From: Samsoniella hepiali
Taxonomy: Eukaryota > Ascomycota > Sordariomycetes > Hypocreales > Cordycipitaceae
Assembly: GCA_001455915.2 (NCBI GenBank)
Contig: LNDK02000032.1
Span: forward strand, 64,271-128,270
DNA length: 64,000 nucleotides
Direction: 5' to 3'
The position numbers were made by a program, and so were the translations under genes. Within the stretch, counting starts at the first letter, position 1. Each line of letters begins with the position of its first letter. This document shows, in pieces, positions 33,107 through 45,948 of the stretch. A model generated the notes under the pieces. The model did not search any database, had not been told where the DNA came from, and worked only from the letters and a program-made list of their open reading frames with translations.

Positions 33107-33123
33107 CGTGGGTGAAACCCACG
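33107..33123. repeat. perfect 7-bp inverted repeat
   Basis: CGTGGGT-GAA-ACCCACG, a short stem with a three-base loop in gene-free DNA. It is preceded by the self-complementary GC run around 33055-33070. Confidence 0.7.
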
Positions 33124-34007
33124 GGCGCGCAGTTGTCGGCGACGGCCAGCAGGAGGGCTGGAAACAGTCATGAAACCCGTGAGCAGGAATAGGCAACTCT
33201 GAAACGTGGGCTCGAGTTGGCCCATCGCCTGTTTGAGATTCTTGTCTTTTTTTCTCTTGGTATTTCCTGTTTAAAAAAAAAATTAAAAAAAAATACCCCC
33301 TGCTCGTGTTTCTCCGCTTTATCCTGTTTGCTGCGCCTTGCTGGAAATCTGATACTGTGAATTTTGGGGGGGGCGGCGGCGTGTCAGGGCGGATCCCTAG
33401 GACGACGGGCGCGATGGATAGGGCTCATGGAAGAGTTTCGCTGAACATCTCGGCTCAAATCTGCGCCTTTTCTGCAGGACATTACTTTCTAAAGTGGCTG
33501 GGTCTGACAGAATGTCACCACGTTGTGAAAGGACTCTCTCTCTTTGCGCTCAGACCAACGAAAGTCTTGTCAAAGTCCCCGCAGCAACAACCGTCGAGGG
33601 TTGGGTTGAAATAACGTTTCTTCATGCACTGTCCGATTCGAAGGTTTTGCAGTGCAGCATATGGATCTCTCTGCTAAGCGCCAGTCATATTATGTACATT
33701 TTGCTTACTATTATTTGCTCGAAAAAAAATCTTCACGACTTGTTGGTTTTGTTCCAGCTTATTACCCAGGGCCAGTTTCCTTCAACCATCGTTTTCCAAG
33801 TCTCTTATCTAGACGCCTTTCGTTACATTGATCTACTCATCGGAGAGGACGACCTCTCGCCGTCAAACTCAGTTCTACACTAATGACGCCGCAAGAGACA
33901 CTTTGCTCGGTGTGCAATGCATCCCTCCCACGCCCCTCCCCTCCCCAGAACAACTGACCGAAAGTTGTTTCACCTCTGTGATGTCGGCGGCAAATGCAAC
34001 CGGCATC

Positions 34008-34026
34008 GAGAGAGAGAGAGAGAGAG
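34008..34026 (+). repeat. GA dinucleotide microsatellite
   Basis: A 19-nt run of GA repeats in gene-free DNA. Confidence 0.9.
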
Positions 34027-37000
34027 TTGTTTGTATACGAAAAAGAGGCGTGGCACTAAGCATTAGCCGGATCACCACATCCCAAGAAGCGGAGGGACTG
34101 AGAGGCCCGACCCAGGCCAGCGCGCGACGATGAAACTGCTTGGCGACTAGTTCAACTCCATCCCAGGTCTATTTTCGCTCTCTGCATCTTCTAATCGTCG
34201 GCCTCGTTCCTCTAGAATGGCTTCGATCAGCATGCCCGCATCATTGGCTGCGTCGCAGGCGCATCATAGCGTCACCGATTGGCGAATGGTATTTCCGAAA
34301 CACTAGGTTGCCGAATTGGGCGACTTGACACTTCAACTACCCGCCCAGCCCATCATATTCTGGCCGTCCTCGTCCAAACTACGGCCTATAGTATCTATCT
34401 GTTATCATTCATGCCGTCCTTTTTTTGCCTGCCCGGCCTTTGTCGGCCATTCCCAGCCCCCTCGGCCATTTGACTGTGCGGACGCATGTTGGCCGGACGG
34501 GGGGGACTTGTTGTCAGAGTTGCTTGTCGTGTTGGAACCACTATCGTGGAGAAAAGAAGAGAGCTGAATACGAAACCGCCCTGTGGTCGTTCATGCCCCT
34601 TCTTCCTGCTCTTTGGGTCGTGTATTTGCCCGATTGTCATGGTCTTCCATTCCACTTTCCATGCCATTGTACGTTTCAAGTGACACCGATCGACTTGACT
34701 CTATCTTTATTTCAGCTGCCTTGGGTGTTTTGGCGCCGTCAGCCATCCTCTTTTCGCAGAGTCAAGAGTTCTCTTGGCTGATGTAGGCCAGGGTCACCGC
34801 GAGAGGACGCTTCATGTTTGCCCAAAAATACATCGTGCCGCAACATGGCACCACCTCGCTCGGTATGCCATTACAGTTTCATATCTAATCCACGATATGC
34901 CTTCCAGTGCTTGGATTGGACGGTATTAGCGCCCACGCCGAGCGAGTCTATCAAAGGCGTTGTATAAATTTAGCACATTGCAAGAGATTTATTCGACATT
35001 GCTTTACAAAAAACTATTTGTGAAACATGATTAAAGACAAACAACACTTGCGCTATGAATGTGTTTTGAGTTGGCATATTTATATACTGTTGGCCCTTTT
35101 TTGCATAATCTGTCAAATCGTCCGTGCAACTGTCATTAATGCAGTGCCGTAACTGCCGTCCCGTGACTGAGTGCAAGAGTCATCGTAGGAGAGCAGCCTG
35201 GACAACAACCGACAGAGACGGAAAAAGGGTCCTACAACCTGGTTGTGTTGGATGGAGAAATGGCCGTCGATCCAAGTCGCTGTTTCAGGTTAACAGCGGC
35301 AGTCTCAACAGTCACTTTTGGCCAAGCATAATGATGACCGCGTGAGGAGACAAGAGAGCCGGAATGCAGGAACTAGACTCGGGAAATGGATACAAACATG
35401 CATAGTGGCGGCGCAGTGGCGTTGCAGGGCTGCGAGTCATCTGTCCAAACATCAGACTTTGTGATTACTCTGCTCTAGAAAGAAGAAAAGTCAAGGGAGG
35501 CTAAGAAAAATGGCTGAGGTCGAGTTATTTCATGGTGGTACGAGGCTTTTCGGGGCCCAGAAGACAAGGCGTGGTCGTTCCAGATATGCGTGCCTGACAG
35601 CGCCGCCGCGCGACCATGCCTGATGTGGTGGCCACGCCCGGTCAAGTGTGTGTGTTGTGTATGGCTTTTCATGCCAGGGACCGGACGCATTACCCGATTG
35701 GGGAGTGACCAGGAGCCGGGGGGGCGCAATGGAAGGAAAGAAGCGAGAGACACAAAAAGGAAACAGAAAAAAGATGGTGAAACGGCATCGATGTACCGTA
35801 GCGTGGGAAGATGGGTGGTTGCAGAGGACAAGGCTAGGGAAGGGAGGGGAGGGGGCCCCAGTCTGCCGCCAGGAACCAGGAACCTTGCCGGAATGTCAAC
35901 AGGGATACAACGGTCTACACGGCGTAGAACCGCGCTGCCTGTCCCAGCTTCTTCTTCTTGTCTCTGGGAGGGGGCGTGGCCGCAAGAGCCCGTTGCTCTT
36001 GTGGAGAAGCGTGCATAATAGCATCGGGGGATGGGAAGTTGTGGCCAGGATCAAAAGAGGCCCGAGTTGTAAAAAGAAAGAAAGCAACGTAACTAGACCG
36101 CTGGGAAACGTGGTTTGCGGTCCTCTGAGCGATATACACAGATAAACACAAACTGACTCTGGACAACCGTGCTTGTAATCTGCTTTTACTGGGTCTGGGA
36201 TCGTGAACGGAGCTCCCGGGAGAGAAAGCCCCCAGCAAGCGCAAGGCTGCCCGAAAAAAAAAAAAAAAAAGAACGAGCGTTCTTTTTTGTCTCAGTTGTC
36301 TAGTTTTATTACAGTAAAACATAGGACACAGAGCAAATGCCTACTGGTAGTTGGAGAGAACACAAACGTCGGACAGCGACCCCGAAATCGGACATGTTAT
36401 CTCAAGTTTCACAATCACATCTTTCCCTTTTCGTTTTTCTTTTCTTTTCTTTTTTTATATTTCTTCATTTTCACTTCCCATGAAAAACCCACAAATAGAC
36501 CATTCTTCTCCACGCGCTGGACCTGCTGTATTTGTGACACTGGTTCGCGATGGAATATGGCCAATCAGCAGCGACGCGCCCCTGCAGCCACACGGTTTGA
36601 GATCGCCTAGTGGGAGGCTGGCCGACGAGCTGATTGGTCTGTTTCAGCCTTGGGAAGGGGGGGAGGTGTGTGGTCGTGGTAGTGGTAGTGGTCGCAGTTG
36701 GGGCCTATATTTGGCAACCGCCTTCTTTGCAGTCCATTCGTCGTCTGGTCCATGTCATGTGTTGTAAGAATAGCGTATTATCGACCAGCATGCGTTTATT
36801 ATGAACCAGCTTTTTTCCATCTGCAGAAGGTGGGAGGACTCTCTTTCTCCCTCCAAACGGATAAGCCGCGCCCCCCCCTGGCTCTTGTTGAAGCGGTCCG
36901 GGCATTTTGGAGGGAGGGTGGTGGTTCGGCATTTAGGCCCCATGGGCAAATTGGGCTAAAACAAAACTTTTTCGGTAATAACTGCCCAGAAAATTAATGT

Positions 37001-40000
37001 TTTACAAAAAAAAAAAAAACGTAGAAGCATTTTGCAACGAGAACAACCATTATGGGAAATGACAGGAAAAAACAAAGTTTGGGCTAGGAGAATTTTGATT
37101 CAAAGTCTGTTCGCCGCATCGGCTCGATTTGGGTACACGGGCAAGGCTCGACCGTTTTACTCAAAGAAGCAAAAATGCACAATCTGCCGCGTGTTACTTG
37201 GGCCTTGCCTCATGATGAGAGTTGCCTATAACTTTTGTCCTTGACTGCTTGCTCTTGACTCGTCGGCACCCGGACCGCCGCAGTGCATGCTCGAGCACCC
37301 CGGCATATCAAGCAACGAAATACACGCAACTGCAAAATTAAGAAAATATCTTCTGTAGGAAGGCGATGGGTCAACATTTCGATGCAAGGGCGACATTTGA
37401 GTTTTTTCCTTCTGACGCTGTGCGTAGAAGCACATGGATAAAAGCCAAGTGTTTGAGTCTCTCGTACGCAACATCGCGGGCCGAATACAGAGACTGTGCA
37501 AGTCATGACGCCTTCATGGGTGAAATTACCCCAGGGTTGATGCAGACCGCTATCAAGGCTGTTCAAACAAGACTAGTCCAAATACCTGCTACACCTCTCT
37601 CCTCCCTCTCTCTGTCCATCTACGGCTTAAACCCCCGCCGAGAAACAACCTTGCAAAGTCGCCAAAGCGGCCCTTGCGCGCGAGCGCGGACGACAGCCAT
37701 CCTCTACCCGCTTTTCAGATCACACACATCTTGCCCCTCCTTTCCGTGCGGATTACAATGGCCTCTAGGCCAGCAATGCGGGCATGTACATGCATGCAGC
37801 GATGATCCTGCCGCACCCAAGCGTCGTTGTCGCATGGGCCTCTTGTTGTGGTTGCCTGCACATGGGAAAGAGGGGACTTGGGAAAAGGGCGACGAGAGTC
37901 TGGGTTGGCGCTTGGCATGGCATGGTTTTTTTCCACATCATATACCAGGGGAGCCATGCAGGTGAGCGTCGAGCACGCACTCGCCCCCGGGGGTGGACCA
38001 TTCCTACCATCGGCTCGTTAGTATAGCGATACGGCGGGTTTCTAGTTATGTTGTGAATAGTAAACGTAATATCGCCATCGGCGATACTATGACGCTGTTG
38101 CGATCAGTGCTTTTGCGAGCTTGCCGTGGTAGTGTTGGCCGGGATTCACAAGGGTTCGGGGTTGGGGGCGCAGAGGTTCATCCTATGACTTGCGCCCTGT
38201 GGGTTTTTCTCGTCGCCAAACCGGGTAGTATCCCAAGTCAAACAGCTTGGCGTGTGTATGGCCCCCCCTCCCTTGGTGAAGCACGTTTATCAGGTTTATC
38301 AAGCGATGGGAGAGAGCCCTGTGCGGGGAGTCTTTGCAAAGACTACCACGGTCCACGGAGGCTCAGTCCTGATTCGGCATGGTAGGTAGGGCGGCGGGAT
38401 CGACCTTTTTTTGGCTAGTCAGCACCTGGACAACTGGGCGAGAGAATGTGTCGGTGAGCATCTTGCCTGGTTGGCCAAGGCCGTTGGAGGCGGTATCGTG
38501 CTGCCGGACAGTGTTGCTTCGATATGGGTTGCCGTCGTAGTTGAGTTTTTAGTTGTTGCGGCAGCGTCATCTCCCGAGCACAGCCTTGATTACTGACGGG
38601 TAAAATTGATCATGCTGATGTGCATTGGGCAATCGGTGACCGATTCTCTTTTTTCTTTTTTTTCTTTTTTGCTGTAACCTGGCCGATGCCTTGCATGAAT
38701 CAAAGGGCAGCAGCAAGGTGATCAGCATTTGGCGCCGTTGCTTTCCCCCCTCCTTTGGAGAGAGAGAGTGCAGTGTGTTGACTGGCCATGAGAGAAAGCT
38801 GTAACAAATAGCTTGCAGATACGCTAGGCCGTTTAGTGTGACTAGCTACCATGCCATGTTAGCTAGTGATGCACGGCTGTCTGCCTGGGGAGGGGGATCA
38901 CGACGACCAGCCAATTCGTCATGGCGCGGCGGCTGCACTGGCAAAATGCGCCGCCCCGAGTCCACTTGGGCAGGCTGGGCGCAGATGACCACGCAGCTGC
39001 ATCTGGGCGGGAACAAAGTGGCCAGGGCCCTATAGGCTGTAGACCAGTGGTTATTTTTCTTGTCTTTGTTTTTTTTTTGCTTTGCGGGTTGCCAGCCCGG
39101 CAGATGGGTCACGTTGTTGTCGAGGGGTCGCAGGGCGGCTCGCTCGTCTCAATCAACCGTCTTGTCTATATATTTTTTTTCTGGCGGTTGGTTGCACATT
39201 ATGGGCGTCACGACCAGTCTACCGCTGGCGTTCGTGACGGGGCCCCGCATGAACAAAGGAGCGGCGCCTGCTGCTGCTGCCCATTGTTTTTTTCTGGTGC
39301 GGTGCAACTCGCGAGCGAGCGATGATGGATGGCCTGTGCTGGGGTCAAGTTCTAGTTAGTAGGCAGTCTGGCAGCGAAAACGATGGCGTGCAGCCTGGCT
39401 TCTCCACAGGCGGGGTACGGTAATTCTGAGGGAGCCAGTGAGCGGCAGGCATGGTGCTAGCGCGGAATTCTGCAACAAGGGCTGGGGTGGGAAAGGGCGA
39501 CAACGAGAAGGGTTGTGGCACTGGTGGACAAGACAACGAGAGGACGAGAGCGAGCCAGAGCGAGAGAGAGCGAGCGAGAGAGAGAAGCCCAGCATCATCC
39601 AAGGGGGCGTGCGTGCGTGCGGCGTGCGTTGCGGCGTTCGTTGTTGTGACTTTGTGGGTTTTCCAGGTCCGCTGCCTGCTGCTGCAGAGTGCCAGGCGTG
39701 TTTCATCTTTTCCCGCGTCGTCTCATGCCCCTCTTTTCCCTACTCAATCTCATTTTAAATTCTGCAGTTTTTGTTTAAAAAAGAATTATTTTTGGCCATG
39801 TCCGCTTTTTTTTCTATGGGCTCTCCGACTTTCAACGGTTGGTGAGCCACCACCACTTACCACCACTCGACTCCCAGTTGACAACTAGTCACTTCTGCAA
39901 GTTCTGTCGCACCCGTCCGTGCCGCTGGGACAAACTCGTTGTACGGAATGGGGCCGAAACATGTCAACACGATAGTTTCAAAGCCCATGGGAAAAAGTGT

Positions 40001-42472
40001 ATACAAAAGTAGTCGGGCGCATATAGTGAACCAGCACCGCGCGGTTCCGAGCCAGCCGCTCGCCATCCTGTATACCTGGCCACAACACAGCAGCAGCGCC
40101 CCCCATATTCCATTTGGTTTCGGTCCAACAAAAAGTTACAGCAGTCGCTTGTCAGTCATGTAGAGAGGGGCACGACGGAGCAGGGTTGACACGGCCGCCA
40201 CACAGCTTTTCTTTTTTTTTTCTGCATCGGTCTGTTCGAGATCCAGCTGGCCCCGAATCCACGGCTCGGCCTTGAGCAGGTCTGTGCGAACGAGACCCAG
40301 CTCCCGTCATTGTTCACAGCCTTGGAATGTGTGTCATTTTTCTGGTCTTGTTCATCTCCTAGCTCAAACTCAAGTCAAGCTAAAAAAGAAGAGGGCTGGA
40401 TGATACACTGGGGCTTCTTCACGCCGCCGCCTCGTAGTAGTTGGTATACCAAGCCATCGTCTGAACACGTCGTGACTGCAATTTCCATCTCGCATACCAG
40501 TTCTAAATAGTTTGCTTGCGCCTGCAGCTAGAGACTGGATGTCATCCAAGCCTTCGTTATCCCACTCTCTCTACGCCACACCGTGGTTGGCACCGTCTTC
40601 TAGCCCTCTTCCACAGCCCAAAGCCCGCTTTCTAGTGCCGTGCTGCCAAACGAAGCTGTCGTAGCCACAACTGGAGGGCAATTTCTACTTTGAGTATTGT
40701 GTCCGCTGCTAGCCTCGAGGGGGTCAAAGCACACGACACCTCTCTGCTTCAAACAATGGCATCACTGCTCTACCTAGTAGCCTCTATGGAGAAAAACGTG
40801 CGTGCGTTTGTGCGTACGTGCGTGGCGGGGAAACGCAGAGGGCTGGTTTGGGCAAGCCTCTTACCATGCCACACACCGCCACCATTGTTTCTAGGCCGTG
40901 TAGGAGCCATGATTCTTTCAGTAAGGCTTTTGCTGCTGATCTTCCATCTCGACGGTCACACACAACTCAGGTGCGTTCGTTACAGGGAAGCTCGTTCCCA
41001 TCAACAGAAAACCGGGCTTGGGCATCCCGCTACCGCATTATCCTAAAAGCTACCAGAGCACGTATCGGCATTTACACCGTAGTAGGTTTCAGAAACAAGT
41101 AACATGATGTTCCGTCTCGTAGTCTAGGAGCACGTCGAGCTAGCCAAGCTCCTCCAGAGTGGCATCGCAGCTAGTCTCGACAGTTCGTCGCGTGGCAGGC
41201 CGAAGCTAGCAAGATTTAGAGCCGGAGCTCTAGCTACAGAGAGCCATGATGTACATGCAAGGCACTGGCCAAGGCTGTAGCGCTGGCCCCGACTTGTCAT
41301 CGGTGGGAAACGCAGTTTCGCTTTTCCTTCAACATTCGGCGCTGGCGTCCCGGGGATGGAGCTGGGTGATTTCGGGCGGTGACCTTGGCCATGGCCAACA
41401 CTTACTACTAGCCTTCCCCAAGTCCGGTCTGGTGTATTGTGCGCCGCATCTGCAGGGGTACGAGCAACTTGAACGACGGCGGCGCCGTCTAATGCATCAA
41501 TTCGGTCCATGTTGACGCTTTGTGAGGGGGTGGGCAAGGTGGCGGTAGAGTAGCGGGAAATCAGGGCTTGATGTCGACATTGGAGGTTTTGAAAGCTAAA
41601 TAAGCCAGCTTTATTAGTCTGTATGCAGGCCAACGCGGGGGGGGCAAGGCGTCAAGTGCCCGAGACAGGAAATGGTTTATACAAAACAAATTTGTATCGG
41701 ATGAGGGGGGGAAAACGAGTGAATGAATATTGTCCTACGATTCTCAAGTGAATGAAAGCGTAGACGCCGCCTTTTTTTCGTAACGCCTTGTATTGGCACA
41801 CAGCGCGTGTAAGCCAAAGAGAGGGCGCCTCTGTTGGTGGCAAGTCTGGCGACTACCCTGTATTGCAGGCCAGGTCTGTTCTGCGTCTCGCCACTCTCGG
41901 GAAATCAAGGCCGACAAAGAACAGACCAATGCAATGCAGGTGGCACAGCATGAACCTAGCTCTAGTCTACTTTTTTTTTTCCTTGTTCGTGCAGCCCTCG
42001 CAGCGTGGACTAGATAAGATGTGTTGGGCATCATAGTGTGTGGCGGTGTTTGGTTAGTGGCGCAGGAAGCGGTGTTACAGAAACCAAGCTTCTAGGTAAC
42101 TAGCTGCAGGTACCACGAGGGCCACATGGCGACCAGTTTTTTTTTCTTTAGTACGACATGCAGAAAGAAGTAAGATGGTGACTAAAGGGAACGGGTTCCT
42201 TTTTTTCCCCTCCTTCTTGGTCGCCGAACAGAAGCGGTAGCACCATGCAGGCGGTTCCTGATGGGAATAGTGGCGTGGCAGTGCTAAAAGAATGGCGCCG
42301 AGAGATGTAGTGCACGTTTTTCGTTGGTTCTTCCCGGGCGGGGGGGGCAATACCACGTACACAGAGAGAGAGAAAAAAGAAGTTTCGTATTAGCTGACAT
42401 TGGGGTTTCGTACTAATTGTCGATTGCGTCAAAAAGCTGTATATAGTACCGGTATGCAGCGCGTGGCAACCG

Positions 42473-42501
42473 CAGCAGCAGCAAAGCAGCAGCAGCAGCA
42501 A
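42473..42501 (+). repeat. interrupted CAG repeat
   Basis: Two blocks of CAG units (four, then five) separated by CAAAG, in non-coding DNA. Confidence 0.85.
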
Positions 42502-44356
42502 GGGTCTCTGGCTCCCGTCGTCGCACAGCACAGCACAGCGCACTTTTGGTGATATTAGTTTGCGTGGTGGCGCATGCTCGTCATTCCCAATGCCCCAGCG
42601 AACCCGCGTTTCTGTCGCACAGCATGGTAAAATAGATGGTCGCCATGTAGCACAAAAACCCGCGTTCTCCATTTGGCTGGCTCTCTCTCGCTTCTCGCAA
42701 GTTTCTTTTTTTGGGATCAACCCGTCTCACCCCCGGCAGCGCGGCCCTTGCCTGCTAGCCTGCCGAAAAAGTTACCAACTCGCCAATCATGCCGCCAGTC
42801 AAATGATGTACATCCCTGCCCGCGCCACGCCCACCCACCACTCACCCCCTGGTTGGTGTGTGTGTCTCTCGCTAGCTGGGCAAGTGAGAGAGAGACAAGA
42901 AAGATGGGCGATTCGTGCGAAAGACATGATCCAAGTGTGTTCTGCCCCCCTCCTCCCTGCGCAGAACGGTCCCAGACCTGGGTCTAAAACGACTGAGCGC
43001 AAGTCAAGGCTGGCCCTGACAAGAGAGCCAACAAGGGCATCGTTCTTTCTCGCCATGGTTGTATGGGGGGCGGGAAGCTTTATTTCCGGCCCATCTTATT
43101 TTTTGCCTTTTTTATTTACTTTTGAAGAGGTTGTAAGGCGAGGAGGGGGAAAGACAGGCGGGCAACCCCGACTTGCATCACGGCCAACCGACGACAGGCT
43201 GATGGAGGGTGGTCGAGGCGGCGGCGGCGCCCAGCTTCCTGACACGGCAGTCCTGACTAGCACCACGACGCCAGGGGGGGAATAGCTAGATAGATCTTTT
43301 TTTGGGCTCCGGAGGAGGGGAAGAAAGAGCTCGGATTGCCTGGCAATCTGGGCCTACTACTGCAGGACGAAGAGTAATACCACCACCACCCACGAGGGCC
43401 GGCCGAGGAGAGGTGGCAGCCAAGTGGGTGCCAGTGGCCGGTGCGGTCTGCACACTGCTGCACCTGATGCGCCCCAAGCCTGGTCTTGTTGATGAATGAA
43501 TATCCTGTTCTTGGGGGAAGAATTGGGAAGAAGAGAGGCTAAAAAAGGCTGTGTGGGCTGTTGGGACCGAAATACTTAATAGGACGCAGGTGCCCGGGAT
43601 CGATCTTGGGGAAAAGTAAAAAAGGAAACACTACCAGCCCGTGTTCTTCTTTTTTTGGCATCACTTTTTTTGATTGATCCTGCACTATATTCGATACTCT
43701 TATTTCCTTTTTTACCTTCTTACAACACTTTTTGAAAAAGAATTGCTCGTTGCCATTTTTTTTTATTAATTTATTACTCGGCCAAGACGACAGGAGGAGC
43801 TCAAAGCGCGGCGTCGTCGTCGTTGTCCCCCCCCCCTTCCCCTCCCTCCGTCGCTACGGTCCAGCCGCCTATATCCCCATCAACAATAGCCGGGGGGGCC
43901 CACCGGCAATAACACAGGAAAAGAGAGAGAGTCAGTCAGTTTGGTTTTATCCTGACCGGTTTTTCGGGGGGGTTTTTGGAAAGAATACAGTGGTAAGTGA
44001 GCTTTCTCTGCGGCTCTGTTTCTATTATTGTCTGTCTGTCCCGGTTTTGTGGTGGGGGTCTTGTTGTTTGCCGTTGGAGCGGCCCAGCGGCCGGGACGCT
44101 GTGGAGGCTTGTTGCTGTGGTTGTTGTGCAGAGCGAGATGAGCTGTGCTTTATTACCACTGTGACTTGGAAGAGGGCAAGGAGAAGGAATGAAAGAAACT
44201 TCTTACACCCCCGTGAATCTGCAATGCAAATTGCAAGCAGCAGAGCTCGGCGCTTCGACTGGCCACCAGCTGCTGGCTGCTCTGCCTCTTGCTCGGCGCC
44301 TAGCAATGGACCACTTGTGCTGCCTAGGTACCTACAGACAAGTCCATCACCCACCA

Positions 44357-44380
44357 GTGTGTGTGTGTGTGTGTGTGTGT
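44357..44380 (+). repeat. GT dinucleotide microsatellite (12 units)
   Basis: A pure run of 12 GT units about 1.6 kb upstream of the STE12 ATG. Confidence 0.9.
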
Positions 44381-44837
44381 GCTGTGCGCTGTCGTGCTGC
44401 TGCCCTTTTTTTTTGTTCCTTTTTTATTGTGTTCCTTATTTTTTATTTATTTTCATTTGGCCCGACACGCCCCCCTTCCCCCCCCCTTCGTCCTCCCTGG
44501 AACCTGGTTCATGGGCCTGGCGTCTGGACGCACCCCCCCCTTTTTGCTCGCACTGGGCTCTTCCCCCCCCAGCGCAATCTCGTGCCCTGCCCACCGCCCA
44601 TGCCCACTGGGGGCCTTGCCTTGTCCACAGCCAGAGACTCACTGGCTCTTGTGGTGGCCACGTCCAGTGGGCATTGTCAGCAACGCACAGCACCGTTTGG
44701 CGCACAGCCAAAGAAAAAAGAGGACATCCACCAGCCACACCCCCCCACCCTGCCCAAGTGGTGCCTCGCAGCCTACCAGCGCTTTGCCTTACCAGCAGGG
44801 TACCTTTTCTGTCTACAGGCCACCGAGGCCGCTAATG

Positions 44838-45948
44838 AGGTGGGCGGCAGCCTCCTCGTCTCCGGGCTGTCCCTCTCTGTACCTGACCTACCCGGACCAC
44901 CCGCACTGGTCCATCGTCCAACTCACTTCTGCTCGTTGGCCCTGCGTCGCCCACCCTGGCTGCTCGACCGCTGCGCTTCTCGACTGCTTGACTGGTCCTT
45001 CCCGCCCGCTGCCCGCTTTTTTATTTTGGCTGCTGTTTATCCGCTTCCCAAATCTCTCTGCCCACTGCCCACTGCCCACTGCCCACTGCCCGCTGCCCGC
45101 TGCTGGTCGCTTTTGCTCGCTCGCTCTTTTACTATATTTCACCTCGCTCCCCCCCACCCCCCTCTTGATTCTTGTCCTTCAATCTTGTTTCTTCCCGGGC
45201 TTCGTTTGTTGCTCTCTCGCGTCTTCTCTTCACATTTCTTCCCTGGGCCCGGCTGTCCCCTTTATTTCTTCTTCTTTCTTCTTCGACCGTCATTGTCGCC
45301 TTCGTCGCAGCCTTGTAGAGCTAACCCCGTCGTCTTTCCTCGCGCCCTTTCTAGCTCCGTTCGACACCGACTAGATTGCCTTTGCCGCAACGGCCATCTT
45401 GTCCAACGGCCGCGCCACAGACAACGATTCTTCGACCTGATTCTCTACTTCAGTCCCCTTTTCAATTCTTTGACCTCATCTTCTTGACGCTTCACTCCGT
45501 CGCCCGATTCTGCGCCCATCGATTCCGCCTCCGCTCGCGCCCCCTACGCTACAGCAGACGACATCACCACGGCCTCCACGACCTCTTCCCAACAGTTTGC
45601 TTGAAGCACTTGTTGGGCTGCTACTTGTGTTGCGTGCTGCATCTTACTCTGCATCACTGTTTTCCTTTCGGGCTGGTCTCGAATTTACACTCCCCTTTCT
45701 GCATTTACGCAATATTTCGCCTCTGGAAGCGCTCTCTCAGCCCAACCTTCGCGCTTACCACCAACATCATCCACGACCGGACTGCGTCTGTCATCCTTTC
45801 AAAACACACCATTTGCCAGCATCTCGACCGATTGCCAAAATTGCGACGCGAATCTACTCGTGTTCGCCCCCTTCCCGCCCTTTTCACCTTCTGTTAGGCC
45901 ACTGCGCGACGGCCATAACACACAGTCCACTTGGATTCCTTGCGCATT
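44838..45948 (+). promoter_or_regulatory. putative long ATG-free 5' leader of STE12
   Basis: This 1,111-nt stretch contains no ATG on the sense strand, whereas its complement CAT occurs about 17 times. It is pyrimidine-rich, with CT runs around 45170-45290, and runs directly into the STE12 start codon. The pattern fits a long mRNA leader purged of upstream start codons. The transcription start and any leader introns cannot be placed from sequence alone. Confidence 0.65.
45058..45099 (+). repeat. heptamer tandem repeat CTGCCCA/G, six units
   Basis: Four units of CTGCCCA followed by two of CTGCCCG, inside the putative STE12 leader. Confidence 0.9.

Larger units (their letters stand above)
32814..39705. 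promoter_or_regulatory. six candidate Ste12 pheromone-response elements upstream of STE12
   Basis: Exact TGAAACA occurs on the plus strand at 35021-35027, and as TGTTTCA at 32814-32820, 33966-33972, 35281-35287, 36640-36646 and 39699-39705. TGAAACA is the established Ste12 site, so autoregulation is possible. About two would be expected by chance in 14.5 kb at equal base frequencies; the region is T-rich, which weakens the excess. Confidence 0.35.
31447..44837. other. 13.4-kb stretch with no recognisable gene
   Basis: Together with the leader below this makes 14.5 kb between the rhodopsin-domain gene and STE12. Base composition is ordinary to GC-rich, so it is not a RIP-degraded repeat. It is studded with homopolymer T/A runs, G and C runs, and short microsatellites. 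The longest open frames are low-complexity or start at non-ATG codons, and none shows a domain motif. I see no transposon genes, terminal repeats, tRNA or rRNA. Long non-coding RNAs or distal STE12 regulatory DNA are the most plausible contents, by inference. Confidence 0.6.

Noticed and set aside
42560..43285. 241-codon plus-strand frame in the gene-free region
   Set aside because: No recognisable motif, mixed low-complexity, no splice or start context, and similar frames occur on both strands.
43732..44835. 367-codon plus-strand frame upstream of STE12
   Set aside because: It begins at TTG and is largely translated homopolymer, GT-repeat and CT-rich DNA.
44189..45487. 432-codon plus-strand frame overlapping the STE12 leader
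   Set aside because: Pro/Leu/Ser-rich translation of pyrimidine-rich leader; the last 650 nt contain no ATG and no domain is visible.
31447..45948. A degraded transposon explaining the gene-free region
   Set aside because: Composition is not AT-shifted, and no terminal repeats, reverse transcriptase or transposase motifs were seen in any frame.
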